Assembly: GCF_019890615.1 (NCBI RefSeq)
Contig: NZ_JAINVZ010000013.1
Span: 124,001-188,000, forward strand
Direction of reading: 5' to 3'
Length of the DNA stretch: 64,000 nt
Origin: Streptantibioticus parmotrematis
GTDB lineage: Bacteria; Actinomycetota; Actinomycetes; Streptomycetales; Streptomycetaceae
Positions within the stretch are counted from its first letter, which is position 1. Every line of letters begins with the position of its first letter. Below the pieces are notes generated by a model. It searched no databases. It worked only from the letters and a program-made list of their open reading frames with translations, and had not been told where the DNA came from. The position numbers and the translations under genes were made by a program. This document shows positions 18,256-27,311 of the stretch, piece after piece.

Positions 18256-19218
18256 ATGAACGATGACGCGATCGCGGTGGGGGCCGCTGCCGCTGAGGGG
18301 CACGGGTACGAATTCGCCGGTGTCACCGACAGGCGACTGTTCGAACAATTGCATGCGTGGTCGAACGCGAACTGCACGTGTCCTCAAGATGCGGCAGGGC
18401 ACAGATCCCAGTGCTACGTGGCAGCTGTCTTCAGCGCCTTCTGCGCGCCGGAGCAGGCGACGCCTGATGAGGTCTTCATCTCGGCCAAGTGCGCGTTGCT
18501 GTTCTTCCTGGTCGACGACGGTCTGCCCGGTCAACTCACCGAGTTCGATCGCCTTCTCGCAACAGGCGGTGATCCGCAGGCCAACGAGCCGACCGCCTGC
18601 CTGGCCTCCGTGCTGGAGGACCTCCACGCTCGTGGTTGTGAGACCAGGTGGTTTCACACCACGGTTCGCGCGTGGGCGTCGAGCATGCGCCACGAGCAGA
18701 CGTTGGACATCCGCGACGTGACGCCTGAGGAGTACCACGTTCTGCGCCGGGAGACGATCTTCGTGTCCTGCATGGTGGCGTGCTGGATGTCTTTGGCACG
18801 TATCAGCACCCCGGCGAAACTCCTCGCTGCCCGTGCCGAGTTGCTTGAACTTGCCATACGCATCGTCACTATCGTCAACGACCTCGGGTCCTTGCAGGCG
18901 GACGCCGCACTTGCCGAAGTGACCGAAGCAGCGCGGGGAGGCCTTGTTGCCATCAACACCATTCTGCTCCGCGAACGCGTGCTGGGCTCACGGGAACGAG
19001 CGGTATCCGAAGCGATGAACCACCATGGTGCCCTTGTCGAAGGCTTTCGAACCCGCGGGCACGACCTCGCGGGGGACCGTCACGCGGGTCAGCAGGTCCC
19101 CGACCTGCTGACCGTGCTGCGCGCTGTGATCAACGGGAACCTGCAGGGCACGCGGCACCTGACCGCGGAGCGCTACCCTGGCGGCGCACAGCTACTGCAA
19201 CGGCTTGAGTTCGTGTAG
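18256..19218 (+). CDS. Class I terpene synthase
   Basis: The 320-residue protein has the metal-binding motif FFLVDDG (two Asp, no full DDxxD) around residue 90. The NSE-type motif NDLGSLQAD near residue 210 carries the Ser, with Asp for the usual Glu. The C-terminal ERY pair is in LTAERYPGG. These are the class I landmarks in the right order and spacing. It should ionise a prenyl diphosphate or a class II product. The preceding gene supports a diterpene route, but a sesquiterpene product cannot be ruled out. It ends the 9.5-19.2 kb operon. Confidence 0.75.
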   Translation: MNDDAIAVGAAAAEGHGYEFAGVTDRRLFEQLHAWSNANCTCPQDAAGHRSQCYVAAVFSAFCAPEQATPDEVFISAKCALLFFLVDDGLPGQLTEFDRLLATGGDPQANEPTACLASVLEDLHARGCETRWFHTTVRAWASSMRHEQTLDIRDVTPEEYHVLRRETIFVSCMVACWMSLARISTPAKLLAARAELLELAIRIVTIVNDLGSLQADAALAEVTEAARGGLVAINTILLRERVLGSRERAVSEAMNHHGALVEGFRTRGHDLAGDRHAGQQVPDLLTVLRAVINGNLQGTRHLTAERYPGGAQLLQRLEFV

Positions 19219-20186
19219 GCGCTCGCTGTGAGTTCGATGGTCTTGCCGCGCCAGTGGCCCGCCGGCCTCGTGAGCGTCTCGATTCGCGACGGCTACATCG
19301 GGACGGGAAAGCGCAACACCACCAATCCGAGCAGAGTTACCCCGAGGCGGGGTTCGTAGGCACGAGCTCAACGCCCTCCAGCCCGGCGGGATCAACCAGC
19401 CCGGTGGGCGCACGCGACCTCTTTACACGGGTAACACCGTGAACAGCACAGTGATCCACCTGAGGCTGAGCGGGCCTACCCAGCGGCAACACTCCCCTTG
19501 ACGCGCCACCATCGGTGACGGTTGTAAGCGGGGAGGGGTGGCGATTCCACCGCTCGAGTGAAACCCTGGTGCATCACGCAAACTCCGGTTAAACTCAGGT
19601 GTATCGGCCGGAACCAACTCGGAATTTCCGGAGCCCTCCAAGTTCCGCTGGAACACCACTTGACGCGGGGGTGTCAGCGGTATGCGTGTAACGCGGCATC
19701 GGTTATAGGGACGGGCGGCTCCTGAGTCCGAGAGGCGAAGGGTCCGCCGTGGTGGGTCGGCCGTGACGAAGCTCAATTGGTCGGCCAGAGTGTAATTGCG
19801 TGTGGCGCGCCGCCCCAGCAGGTTGGATCTTCGAGGAGGCGCTTCCTCGTGAGCGAGTCTGCGTCGCAAGCATCACTGCTGTGCGACCCTGAGCCTTTCG
19901 ACAGGTGGAGTCGTTGGAGCACCTCGAAGGGGAGCTGCTGCTCTCACTGTTCGAAGAGCCGGGCCGTCCGGTGCCCGCTCCCAACATCTGTTGATTGCGT
20001 CCGCTGTGCCCTGCTTCCTGTTCCGTGGACTCGTGCAGTGGCCAGTGATGCCGTCCAGGGCAGCGCCCCGAGTGACTTGTTCGCAGAAGCTATGGGTGCC
20101 GGGGTGAGCGGTATTCAGGCCGCGCGCCCCTGCACGAAAACACATAGCCATTCGTTCGGAGTTCTGTTCTCCCGCATGAGGGGGTA
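19219..20186. other. Long intergenic region between the two operons
   Basis: About 970 bases with only low-quality open frames on either strand. TTGACG-like boxes occur at 19498 and 19660, but neither has a good -10 at normal spacing. The promoter for the diaminopropionate operon presumably lies in the right-hand part. No RNA gene or repeat was recognised. Confidence 0.4.
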
Positions 20187-21269
20187 ATGTTCATGTCGCC
20201 GACCGGTGTCATCGTTGCAAAACCTGAGGAATTCACCTACTCATGGCCCCGACGGGCCGAGACCGACACTCCTTTGCGGCGTCTCGACATGAAGCTGGGG
20301 TCACGGCGGATGTCGTTGTGGCTCAAACTCGAATGCTTCAATCCCACTGGATCCGTGAAGTTTCGAACGGCATTGGCGCTTCTGCGTGCTCTTGATCATC
20401 AACGTCCGCTAGTTCCGGGAACGACCGTCGTAGAGTCAACCTCCGGGAATTTGGGACTGGCGCTCGCACACCTTTGTGCTGAACTCGACTGTCATTTCGT
20501 TGCTGTCGTCGACCCGCGCCTGCCCTCCCACCTGTGCCGTGCCATGAGTTCAGCTGGCGCGGAGGTGATCACCGTACACGATCTAGACGAACGCGGCGGC
20601 TATCTCTTGTCCAGGCTGCGGACGGTTCGGGAGATGTGCGAGTCGCGTGGCACACGTTGGACCAATCAGTACGGCGCTCCGGCCAACCCGCACGTGCACC
20701 GCGACATGACCGGTGTGGAGATCGTACGTCAGACAGGCGGTCTCCTGGATGCCTTGTTCGTGGCGGTCAGTACAGGAGGGACTCTCGCAGGTATCAGCGA
20801 ACGACTGAGGGCCGACGCTCCGGGCGCCCGGCTTGTCGCCGTCGACGTGGCGGGCTCACACGCCATCGCACCGGACGGCCACTCACCCCAATTGCTCACC
20901 GGTATTGGCGCTACGCGGGCCTCGTCGTTTCTGCGACCCCATCACTACGACGACTTTGCCCGTGTGTCCGAAGTCGAAGCGATCGCCCTGTGCCGGATCC
21001 TCGCCGAAGACACCGGGCTCGCGCTGGGTGGTTCAAGCGGCGCGGTGCTTTCGGCCTTCGTAGCCGATGCACGGCGTCGACTACGACCATTCCGCTGTCC
21101 CGTACTTCTGTGCCCCGACGGCGCGATTCGATATCGGGACACGGTGTACAGCGACAGATGGCTCAAGTCCAAGGCACGGCTCGGCGCCGTGACCGCGGCC
21201 ATGGCCAGTTCCCGCAGAGCGGGGCTAGAGTTCGCACTCGCCAAGGAGGAGCGGGATGTCAGCCCTTGA
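20187..21269 (+). CDS. SbnA-like PLP synthase for L-2,3-diaminopropionate
   Basis: This 360-residue fold-type II PLP enzyme has the PLP lysine in NPTGSVKFRTALAL and the phosphate loop VSTGGTLAG. The STSGNLGLALA segment is typical of cysteine-synthase relatives. Next to the SbnB-like gene it matches SbnA, which joins O-phosphoserine and glutamate to make N-(1-amino-1-carboxyethyl)glutamate. The ATG at 20187 follows GAGGGGG and starts the second operon. The last 14 bases overlap the SbnB-like gene, which supports a shared function. Confidence 0.85.
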   Translation: MFMSPTGVIVAKPEEFTYSWPRRAETDTPLRRLDMKLGSRRMSLWLKLECFNPTGSVKFRTALALLRALDHQRPLVPGTTVVESTSGNLGLALAHLCAELDCHFVAVVDPRLPSHLCRAMSSAGAEVITVHDLDERGGYLLSRLRTVREMCESRGTRWTNQYGAPANPHVHRDMTGVEIVRQTGGLLDALFVAVSTGGTLAGISERLRADAPGARLVAVDVAGSHAIAPDGHSPQLLTGIGATRASSFLRPHHYDDFARVSEVEAIALCRILAEDTGLALGGSSGAVLSAFVADARRRLRPFRCPVLLCPDGAIRYRDTVYSDRWLKSKARLGAVTAAMASSRRAGLEFALAKEERDVSP

Positions 21270-22293
21270 GCACACATCCGAGGTTCCATTGCGCTACCTG
21301 ACACGTGCGGACGTCGTGACGGCCTGTGCGCAATTCGATCCGGTCCAAGTCGTCCACGAGGCCCTGGAGCTTCACGGGCTGAGACGTACGACGCTGCCGG
21401 CGGAAGCCTACCTGGGCTGGGAGACGTCCGAGGGCGAACGAGCCCGAAGCCTGGCCTTGCCCGGGGCCCTGTGGGGAACCGATCCAGTCGTCGGCCTCAA
21501 GATCATCAATGGCAGCCTGGGGAACACCCGCCGCGGCATCGCGCGCGCGCAGGGCCTGACGTTCCTTTTTGACCTCGATACTGCGTGGCCGTTGGTCATG
21601 ATGGAGGCCGCCTACCTCAGCGCACTGCGTACGGCGGCCTATACGGCATTGTCGATCGACCACCTGGCCTCCTCCGCCTCCCGCATCGCGATCATCGGCT
21701 GCGGCGCCCTTGGTGAGGCCCACGTTCAGTTGCTCTCCCAGCGCCTGCCCGGCAGTCGGTTCCTGATACACGACATCGATGGCCATCGCCGCGACCAAAT
21801 GGCATCGCGATTGGCCGAAAGCGGTGTGCAGGCTGACGGCGTGAGTAGCGCGCGTGCCGCGGTCGAAGGGGCGGACGTCGTCGTGACCGTCACGACAGCC
21901 GACGCCTCCTATCTTGAGTTCGGATGGCTGCGTCCGGGAACGCTCATCGCCCACGTCTCGCTCGATGACGTCACCCCCGAGGTGGTCGAACGCGCAGATC
22001 TCGTGGTCGTGGACGACTGGGAGCTGGTGCGCAATGACAACCAGCGGCTGCTGGGACGGATGTATCGTGCCGCTCGCGTCACCGGCCCCGCGGACGTCAA
22101 CCAATCGCCGCGAGGTCGTCGGGTGGACGCCACCATGGCTCAGATACTCACGGCTGAGCACCCCGGCCGTACCAGCGTGGAACAAATCATCCTCAGTAAT
22201 CCCTTCGGTATGGGAATACTTGACGTCGCGTTCGCCCACCAAGTGTGGCAAGTGGCGCAAGCGACGGGCCTTGGAATGAAGCTACCGATTTGA
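21256..22293 (+). CDS. SbnB-like dehydrogenase (ornithine cyclodeaminase family)
   Basis: The 345-residue product belongs to the ornithine cyclodeaminase/mu-crystallin family, with the Rossmann motif IAIIGCGALGEAH and the upstream ALRTAAYTALSIDHLA helix. SbnB oxidatively cleaves N-(1-amino-1-carboxyethyl)glutamate to L-2,3-diaminopropionate and 2-oxoglutarate. Start 21256 has a strong AAGGAGGAGCGGG ribosome site inside the SbnA-like gene. The pair is found in staphyloferrin B, viomycin and zwittermicin pathways, which supports diaminopropionate as a building block here. Confidence 0.85.
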   Translation: MSALEHTSEVPLRYLTRADVVTACAQFDPVQVVHEALELHGLRRTTLPAEAYLGWETSEGERARSLALPGALWGTDPVVGLKIINGSLGNTRRGIARAQGLTFLFDLDTAWPLVMMEAAYLSALRTAAYTALSIDHLASSASRIAIIGCGALGEAHVQLLSQRLPGSRFLIHDIDGHRRDQMASRLAESGVQADGVSSARAAVEGADVVVTVTTADASYLEFGWLRPGTLIAHVSLDDVTPEVVERADLVVVDDWELVRNDNQRLLGRMYRAARVTGPADVNQSPRGRRVDATMAQILTAEHPGRTSVEQIILSNPFGMGILDVAFAHQVWQVAQATGLGMKLPI

Positions 22294-22324
22294 GTGCGAG
22301 TCCATAAGGAATGGAGGAAGTAGA

Positions 22325-23413
22325 GTGGTGAGCACACTGATCGAGGTCGGGGATCATCGCTTCCATCCTCTGTGGCTGCGGGACAACTGCCTGTGCCCCG
22401 AATGCCGCGAACCGGCGAGTTTCCAGAAGCTACTGGACCTCGGGCGACTTCCCGGTCTGCCGACGGCCCGGCGTTGGGAAGTGACGGATGGGACCCTTGT
22501 GGTGGACTGGGTGGGGACGCCCGAACACAGGAGTGTCTTCCCTCTCGAATGGCTGTCGGTACACGCTCACGACCAGCCGGCGAGTCGTGGGGATAAGTCA
22601 ATGGAGCCCTGGGATGCCACGACATGGCTGACCAGTCCGCCTGCTTGGCATGAGATCCAGGACTGTGATCCGGAAGGGGGACCGTGGGCTGATGATCTGG
22701 TCCGGTTCGGCATCGCCTTCCTCGCGAACGTGACTTCCGAGGAGCTCGACGCGTTCGCGACAAAGGTAGGGCCGCCATTCGTGACCGAGTTCGGCCGCGT
22801 GGTCGCCGTCGAGGCGGTGCGCGACGCTGATGACCTAGCTCTCAGCGGGGCCGAACTGAGTGTCCACACGGACTTTTCCGCGCACATGCACTCACCGCCC
22901 TTGCTGCAATTCATGCTCTGTGAAGCACAAGACCCCGGTGGGGGTGAATCGGTGTTCGTCGACGGTTTCCAGGTCGCGGAGCGCTTCCGATCCAAAAATC
23001 CACGGTACTTTGAGATGCTGGTGCGCACTCCGATCAACTTCCAGCAATTCTACGGGGACCACCATCTCTTCCACCAGCGCAGGCGCCCTGTGCTGGAGCT
23101 TGGCGAGGACGGCTCGGTCTCCGGAGTCTTCTTCGGTCATTCCCATGCCTGCAACTGGCGGATTGCGCCAGACGACGTGGAACTGTACTACGCCGCCTAC
23201 CACGCGTTCTTCGGTTGTTTGAAGAACCCTGCGAACCAGCTCCGACTACAGCTCGAAGCGGGCCAATGCGTGCTTCTCCGCAATGGCCGCCTGCTGCACG
23301 GCCGGGGCGCCTACGACCCGCGGGCCGGACGCAAGCTCATCACTCAGTGGACGAGTTGGGAGTACTTCGCGTCACGCCGCAGGTATCACCGGTACAAGCA
23401 TCTCTATCAATGA
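22325..23413 (+). CDS. Gamma-butyrobetaine-dioxygenase-like 2-oxoglutarate oxygenase
   Basis: The 362-residue protein has the small N-terminal zinc domain of this family (LWLRDNCLCPEC, residues about 16-27). The TauD-type catalytic domain follows, with iron ligands H and D in SVHTDFSAH, the distal His in LLHGRGAY and the 2OG-binding Arg in GRKLITQW. Homologues hydroxylate gamma-butyrobetaine or trimethyllysine. In this operon it more likely hydroxylates a diaminopropionate- or imidazoline-type amino acid. The GTG start follows GGAGGAAGTAGA. It lies 31 bases after the SbnB-like gene. Confidence 0.8.
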   Translation: MVSTLIEVGDHRFHPLWLRDNCLCPECREPASFQKLLDLGRLPGLPTARRWEVTDGTLVVDWVGTPEHRSVFPLEWLSVHAHDQPASRGDKSMEPWDATTWLTSPPAWHEIQDCDPEGGPWADDLVRFGIAFLANVTSEELDAFATKVGPPFVTEFGRVVAVEAVRDADDLALSGAELSVHTDFSAHMHSPPLLQFMLCEAQDPGGGESVFVDGFQVAERFRSKNPRYFEMLVRTPINFQQFYGDHHLFHQRRRPVLELGEDGSVSGVFFGHSHACNWRIAPDDVELYYAAYHAFFGCLKNPANQLRLQLEAGQCVLLRNGRLLHGRGAYDPRAGRKLITQWTSWEYFASRRRYHRYKHLYQ

Positions 23414-23448
23414 ACGACTGGGTATACCCAGTGCCAAGGAGGACTCAG

Positions 23449-23823
23449 ATGATCATCCGCAGCCTGTCCGAGGCGAAGAGCGTCGAGTGGGGCAGTGGGG
23501 TCAGCCGTCGGCTCCTGCTCGCCGCCGACGGCATGGGATTCACCGTCGCCGACACGACCGCGCGCCCCGGTACCGTCTCGAAGATGGAATATTCCCGCCA
23601 TCTGGAGGCGGTGTACTGCCTGGAAGGACGAGCCGAACTCATCGACAGCGAAGGCCGCACTCACGTGATCGAGCCCGGGGTGATGTACGCACTTGACAAG
23701 AACGACGCCCACACCATCGTCGCCGATGCTGAGAAGGGCCTACGCGCTATCTGCGTGTTCACACCGGCACTTGAAGGACCGGAGCGCCACGATCTCGACG
23801 AGTCGACGTTCTCCCACTACTGA
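23449..23823 (+). CDS. Ectoine synthase (EctC) homologue
   Basis: At 124 residues this is the size of EctC and shows its cupin pattern: SRRLLLAADGMGF, HLEAVYCLEG, YALDKNDAH and ICVFTPALEGPERHD. The residues I recall as metal ligands in EctC (Glu in HLEA, Tyr in YALDK, His in NDAH) are present. The tryptophan three residues before the SRR arginine pair in true EctC is replaced by Gly. EctC closes N-gamma-acetyl-diaminobutyrate to ectoine. No ectB or ectD is nearby, but diaminopropionate genes and an acetyltransferase are, so a shorter homologue of the substrate is likely. ATG 23449 has AAGGAGG. Confidence 0.85.
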   Translation: MIIRSLSEAKSVEWGSGVSRRLLLAADGMGFTVADTTARPGTVSKMEYSRHLEAVYCLEGRAELIDSEGRTHVIEPGVMYALDKNDAHTIVADAEKGLRAICVFTPALEGPERHDLDESTFSHY

Positions 23824-23860
23824 GTCCGGCCCGCTGACCCCGCCCCGATGGGAGCTTGAG

Positions 23861-24391
23861 ATGGACGACTACCTACGGGAGCCGCGTATCAGTCCCGCGA
23901 CGACCGACCACCTACCGGCGATCGTGGAATTGGCGGATCGGTGGCAACTGCGCCCAGGAGCTGGCGTTGTCACCGATCAGGGATTCTTGATGGCCGGGTG
24001 GGGGCGACGCGACTACGAGTTGTTCCTGAGCGAGGCGGAGCTGTTCTTCGTTGCCATTCATGAGGACGAACTCGCTGGCTTCTTCATCGGCTACAGCTGC
24101 GAGCGACGCCACTTTGAGCCATGGCTGCATGCCGAGCTTGCCCGACATCTCGACGCGTACATGCTGTTTGAACAGATGTGCATCGCTCCTGAGTGGGCAC
24201 ATCGAGGCGTGGGCAGCCGAATGATGTCCTCGATGCTCGCTCTCGACCGTTCGGCCCCCGTAATCAGCGAGTCCGCTCGGGTGCCGCTGAACACGGCCAG
24301 TACGAATTTGCACCGGAAGTTCGACTTCACACCGCTGGTCGAGCTGACACGTCCGAGCGGCTTGCAGACCACAGTCTGGATCCACGAGTAG
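23861..24391 (+). CDS. GNAT-family N-acetyltransferase
   Basis: The 176-residue protein has the GNAT core: FFVAIHEDELAGFFIGY, MCIAPEWAHRGVGSRMM (acetyl-CoA loop R-G-V-G) and the late NTASTNLHRKFDF. It does not look like a classical EctA by eye. Next to the EctC homologue it is the best candidate to acetylate the side-chain amine of diaminopropionate and so make the cyclase substrate. ATG 23861 follows GGGAGC. It is the last gene of the operon and ends head-to-head against the LAL regulator gene. Confidence 0.75.
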   Translation: MDDYLREPRISPATTDHLPAIVELADRWQLRPGAGVVTDQGFLMAGWGRRDYELFLSEAELFFVAIHEDELAGFFIGYSCERRHFEPWLHAELARHLDAYMLFEQMCIAPEWAHRGVGSRMMSSMLALDRSAPVISESARVPLNTASTNLHRKFDFTPLVELTRPSGLQTTVWIHE

Positions 24392-24458
24392 GAGAGGAGC
24401 GCCAAATCGGGGAGGCGGGGCCCGCATGCGGCCGAGCAGTCGGGGCCCCGTGAGTTCG

Positions 24459-27290
24459 TTAGTCCGTCTCCCCGACGAGGCGCGCCACCTCCCGGCGAGA
24501 CGTGATCCGCAGCTTGGCGAGGATGTGCGACACGTGTGTCTCGACCGTGCGCCGCGAAAGCATCAGTTGTCCGGCGATGTCGGGGTTGGACCATCCCTTT
24601 GCCACCAGTTCCGCGATGCGCAGTTCACTGTCGGTCAGGGCCTGCCAGCCTGTTGTGGGTCGCTGCCGCATGCCCCGCACACCCGGCCGTACTCCGTGTA
24701 CGCGCAGCCGGGCCATCGCCCGGCGCACCGTCCAGATGGCACCGAGATTCGAGTAGATGCCCAGGGCTTCGGCCAGCAGAGGGCGAGCCTTGTCGTGCTC
24801 ACCTGTCGCGGCCCAGGATTCGGCGGCGTCCTCTAGAACGAACCCCAGCATCGCCGTGCGCCCGCTCCTCCGATAGTAAGCGGCCGCACCCTCGATGGCT
24901 TCCGGGGTCCTGTCGAGCAGCCCCCGGCACCAAAGGGCGACTGCGGCCCCCTGAGGAGTCGAGGAGAAGTCGTCCTCGCATTCCGCCACTTCGACTGCGG
25001 CATGGGCCGTACCTGAGTCCTGGATACTTGTCGCCAACCGAGTCAAGGCGGGAAGGAAAGATCCACGTTCGAGCGTCGCCGCATCGCTGTCCGGTGCTAG
25101 TAGCGGCCGTAGTTCCTCGACGCCGAGGTCGGGCCGCCCCGATCTCTCCGCCTGCGCGGCCTGTGCCGCCCGCACCATGATCTCCGGTCCCAGTTTAGCC
25201 GCCCCTGCTTTGACGCGGGCCAACATCTCCACCTGTCGGGCCGCTTCAGCACCGTCGTCCCGGTGAGCGGCAATCAGTGCCAGGTGGCTGCACCTGATGA
25301 TCCCCATCATCGACCCCGCGGGCACCTCCGAAGCCAGCTCGAGGTCGGTGAGGGCGTCGTCCCATCTACCCTGGGGGTAGGAGATCACCGAGGCGGCCTG
25401 TACCCGGAGATCGTCCAGGCGCGGGATGTTGCCAATACGTTCCGCCAAGGCCAAGGCCTGCCGTGCACCCTCCGTGGCCTCCGGCAACCTGTCCAGATCG
25501 GTGAGCATGGTGAACCGGTTGCCGAGCATCTGCAGGTGCAGGTCCGCCAGGTCGTCGTGGCCGGCCGAGACCGCCAGAGCGCGGTCCACATACGCGAGGC
25601 CAGCCTCGAGATCGGAGGCCGTGACACGCTGCATGGAGAGCGAATGGAGCGCGAAGGCCATGCCCACAGGGTCGGTTGTGCGCTCGGCGGTGTCCAGCGC
25701 ATTGAGAGCGACCATCTCTGCCTCGTCCACCTGCAACCGCGCGCGCAGGGAACTCGACCGTAGCGCGTTGAGCCGGGCGAGCCATGCGGGTGGCCTACCA
25801 GGTTCCGTGACCGCGGCTGTGAGGGCCTCCAACGCCTCGGAGCTTCGGCCCATGCGCTGAAGGCTTCGTCCCAGTAGCCAGTCGGCGCGGCAGAGCCGCT
25901 CAGGATCGCCCATCGCGCGCACCCTCGCCAGCCGAGCGAGTCTTTCGGCCTGATCCCACCTGCCCAGCAGGTAGGCCACCACGCCCAGTTGGTCCTCCAA
26001 CACCGCATACCGCGGGTCAGACTCACGCAGTTGACGCAACGCCCGTTCCAGCAGCTCGGACGTGATGCCGGGGGAGCGGTGGGTGAGCGCGACCGCGTTC
26101 TCAGCGATCCAGTCCAACTCCCAGCCGTCCGCCTCTTCGGGAATGTTGAGTACCAACTGCGCTACCCGCTCGACAGAGGCACCGCCACGGAACAGGACCT
26201 GCGCGGCATGGCGGTACATCGCTGAACGCACGGCTGTTGGCATCGCCTCGTACAGCGTCTGTCGCAACAAGCCGTGTCGGAAGCGTAGCCTTCGCCGGTA
26301 CGGTTCCACCACGCCCACCGCGATCGCGCCCTCCAAAACAGGGACCAACTCGGGCACCGGCCGCCCCACGATCGCTGCCAGGTCCGTCACGGAGAAGTCC
26401 GGTCCCAGCAGTGCCGCGGTGCGTAGCACGTCGCGGACCTCACCGGACAAGAAGTCCAGCCGGTCGGCGATCACCCCGGCCAGCGACACGATGGCGACCG
26501 GCGCGGCGCCGGTCCGCAACTCCGCGCGACCGGCGACGAGATGGACGGCATCAGCCCGTCTCAGGGCGTCCAGCAACTCCCTGACATACAGGGGGTTTCC
26601 CGACGCAAGTCGAAGCTGCTCCGTCAGAGCGATACCGGGCTCGGCCCCGAGGATGTCGGATGCCATCGTCGTTACGCAGCTCGGCGGCAGAGGGTGCAGG
26701 GGGATCACCAGACCTCCGGTTTCCAGCACAACCCTGCGCACCTGCTCAATTGTCGTGAGTCCAGCCGTGGGCCGGTATGAGCCGACCAGCAGCAATGGCG
26801 ACTGGGTCGCCGCGCGGCACATGCCGCGCCACAGGATGACGCTGGCCTCGTCCAGCCAGTGCAGGTCCTCGACGATCAGGACCAGCGGGCCGTCCGCCGT
26901 GAGCCGGTCCACCAGACCGAGCACTCTTTCCACCGCGGCCATTACCGGGTCGCCGGCGACGCCCCACGCTCCGGCTTCCACGGAGCTGGAGAGCGCCGTG
27001 GCAGCAGCGGCGCGCCGTGGGTCCGAGGACCCCTCGTCTATGCCCAGAGCTTCCTTCATCACCGACAATGGGAAGCGCTGACCGAGCGCGTCGCACACAC
27101 CGTGAAGCACCACGCAACCCGCGTCCACCGCTCGTGCCAGGCCCGCCGCCAGCAGCGCCGATTTGCCGATCCCCGGCTCGCCCTCGACGAGAAGCGCGCG
27201 GCCGCGCCCCGCGGCGACGTCCGCCACCGCCTTGCGCAGCAAGACCACTTCCTCGTCGCGGCCCACGAACAAGACTGATCCCCCTGTCAT
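24459..27290 (-). CDS. LAL-family LuxR transcriptional activator
   Basis: About 943 residues. The N-terminal AAA-type ATPase has Walker A VEGEPGIGKSALL near residue 40 and Walker B LVLIVEDLHWLDEAS near residue 145. A long TPR-like helical middle follows. The C-terminal LuxR helix-turn-helix is LTDSELRIAELVAKGWSNPD...SRRTVETHVSHILAKLRI. Large ATP-binding LuxR regulators usually activate nearby specialised-metabolite operons. This one converges on the ectoine-type operon and is enclosed by the same inverted transposase remnants. GTG 27311 is an alternative start; ATG 27290 places the GRDEE motif at the usual distance. Confidence 0.85.
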   Translation of the reverse strand: MTGGSVLFVGRDEEVVLLRKAVADVAAGRGRALLVEGEPGIGKSALLAAGLARAVDAGCVVLHGVCDALGQRFPLSVMKEALGIDEGSSDPRRAAAATALSSSVEAGAWGVAGDPVMAAVERVLGLVDRLTADGPLVLIVEDLHWLDEASVILWRGMCRAATQSPLLLVGSYRPTAGLTTIEQVRRVVLETGGLVIPLHPLPPSCVTTMASDILGAEPGIALTEQLRLASGNPLYVRELLDALRRADAVHLVAGRAELRTGAAPVAIVSLAGVIADRLDFLSGEVRDVLRTAALLGPDFSVTDLAAIVGRPVPELVPVLEGAIAVGVVEPYRRRLRFRHGLLRQTLYEAMPTAVRSAMYRHAAQVLFRGGASVERVAQLVLNIPEEADGWELDWIAENAVALTHRSPGITSELLERALRQLRESDPRYAVLEDQLGVVAYLLGRWDQAERLARLARVRAMGDPERLCRADWLLGRSLQRMGRSSEALEALTAAVTEPGRPPAWLARLNALRSSSLRARLQVDEAEMVALNALDTAERTTDPVGMAFALHSLSMQRVTASDLEAGLAYVDRALAVSAGHDDLADLHLQMLGNRFTMLTDLDRLPEATEGARQALALAERIGNIPRLDDLRVQAASVISYPQGRWDDALTDLELASEVPAGSMMGIIRCSHLALIAAHRDDGAEAARQVEMLARVKAGAAKLGPEIMVRAAQAAQAERSGRPDLGVEELRPLLAPDSDAATLERGSFLPALTRLATSIQDSGTAHAAVEVAECEDDFSSTPQGAAVALWCRGLLDRTPEAIEGAAAYYRRSGRTAMLGFVLEDAAESWAATGEHDKARPLLAEALGIYSNLGAIWTVRRAMARLRVHGVRPGVRGMRQRPTTGWQALTDSELRIAELVAKGWSNPDIAGQLMLSRRTVETHVSHILAKLRITSRREVARLVGETD

Positions 27291-27311
27291 GCTAAGACGA
27301 TATCCAGACAC

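Noticed and set aside
20187-22293. Staphyloferrin B-type siderophore cluster
   Set aside because: SbnA/SbnB-like genes are present but no IucA/IucC-type synthetases, decarboxylase or transporter.
23449-24391. Standard ectoine cluster
   Set aside because: There is no ectB aminotransferase, no ectD, and the acetyltransferase is not clearly EctA; diaminopropionate genes are present instead.
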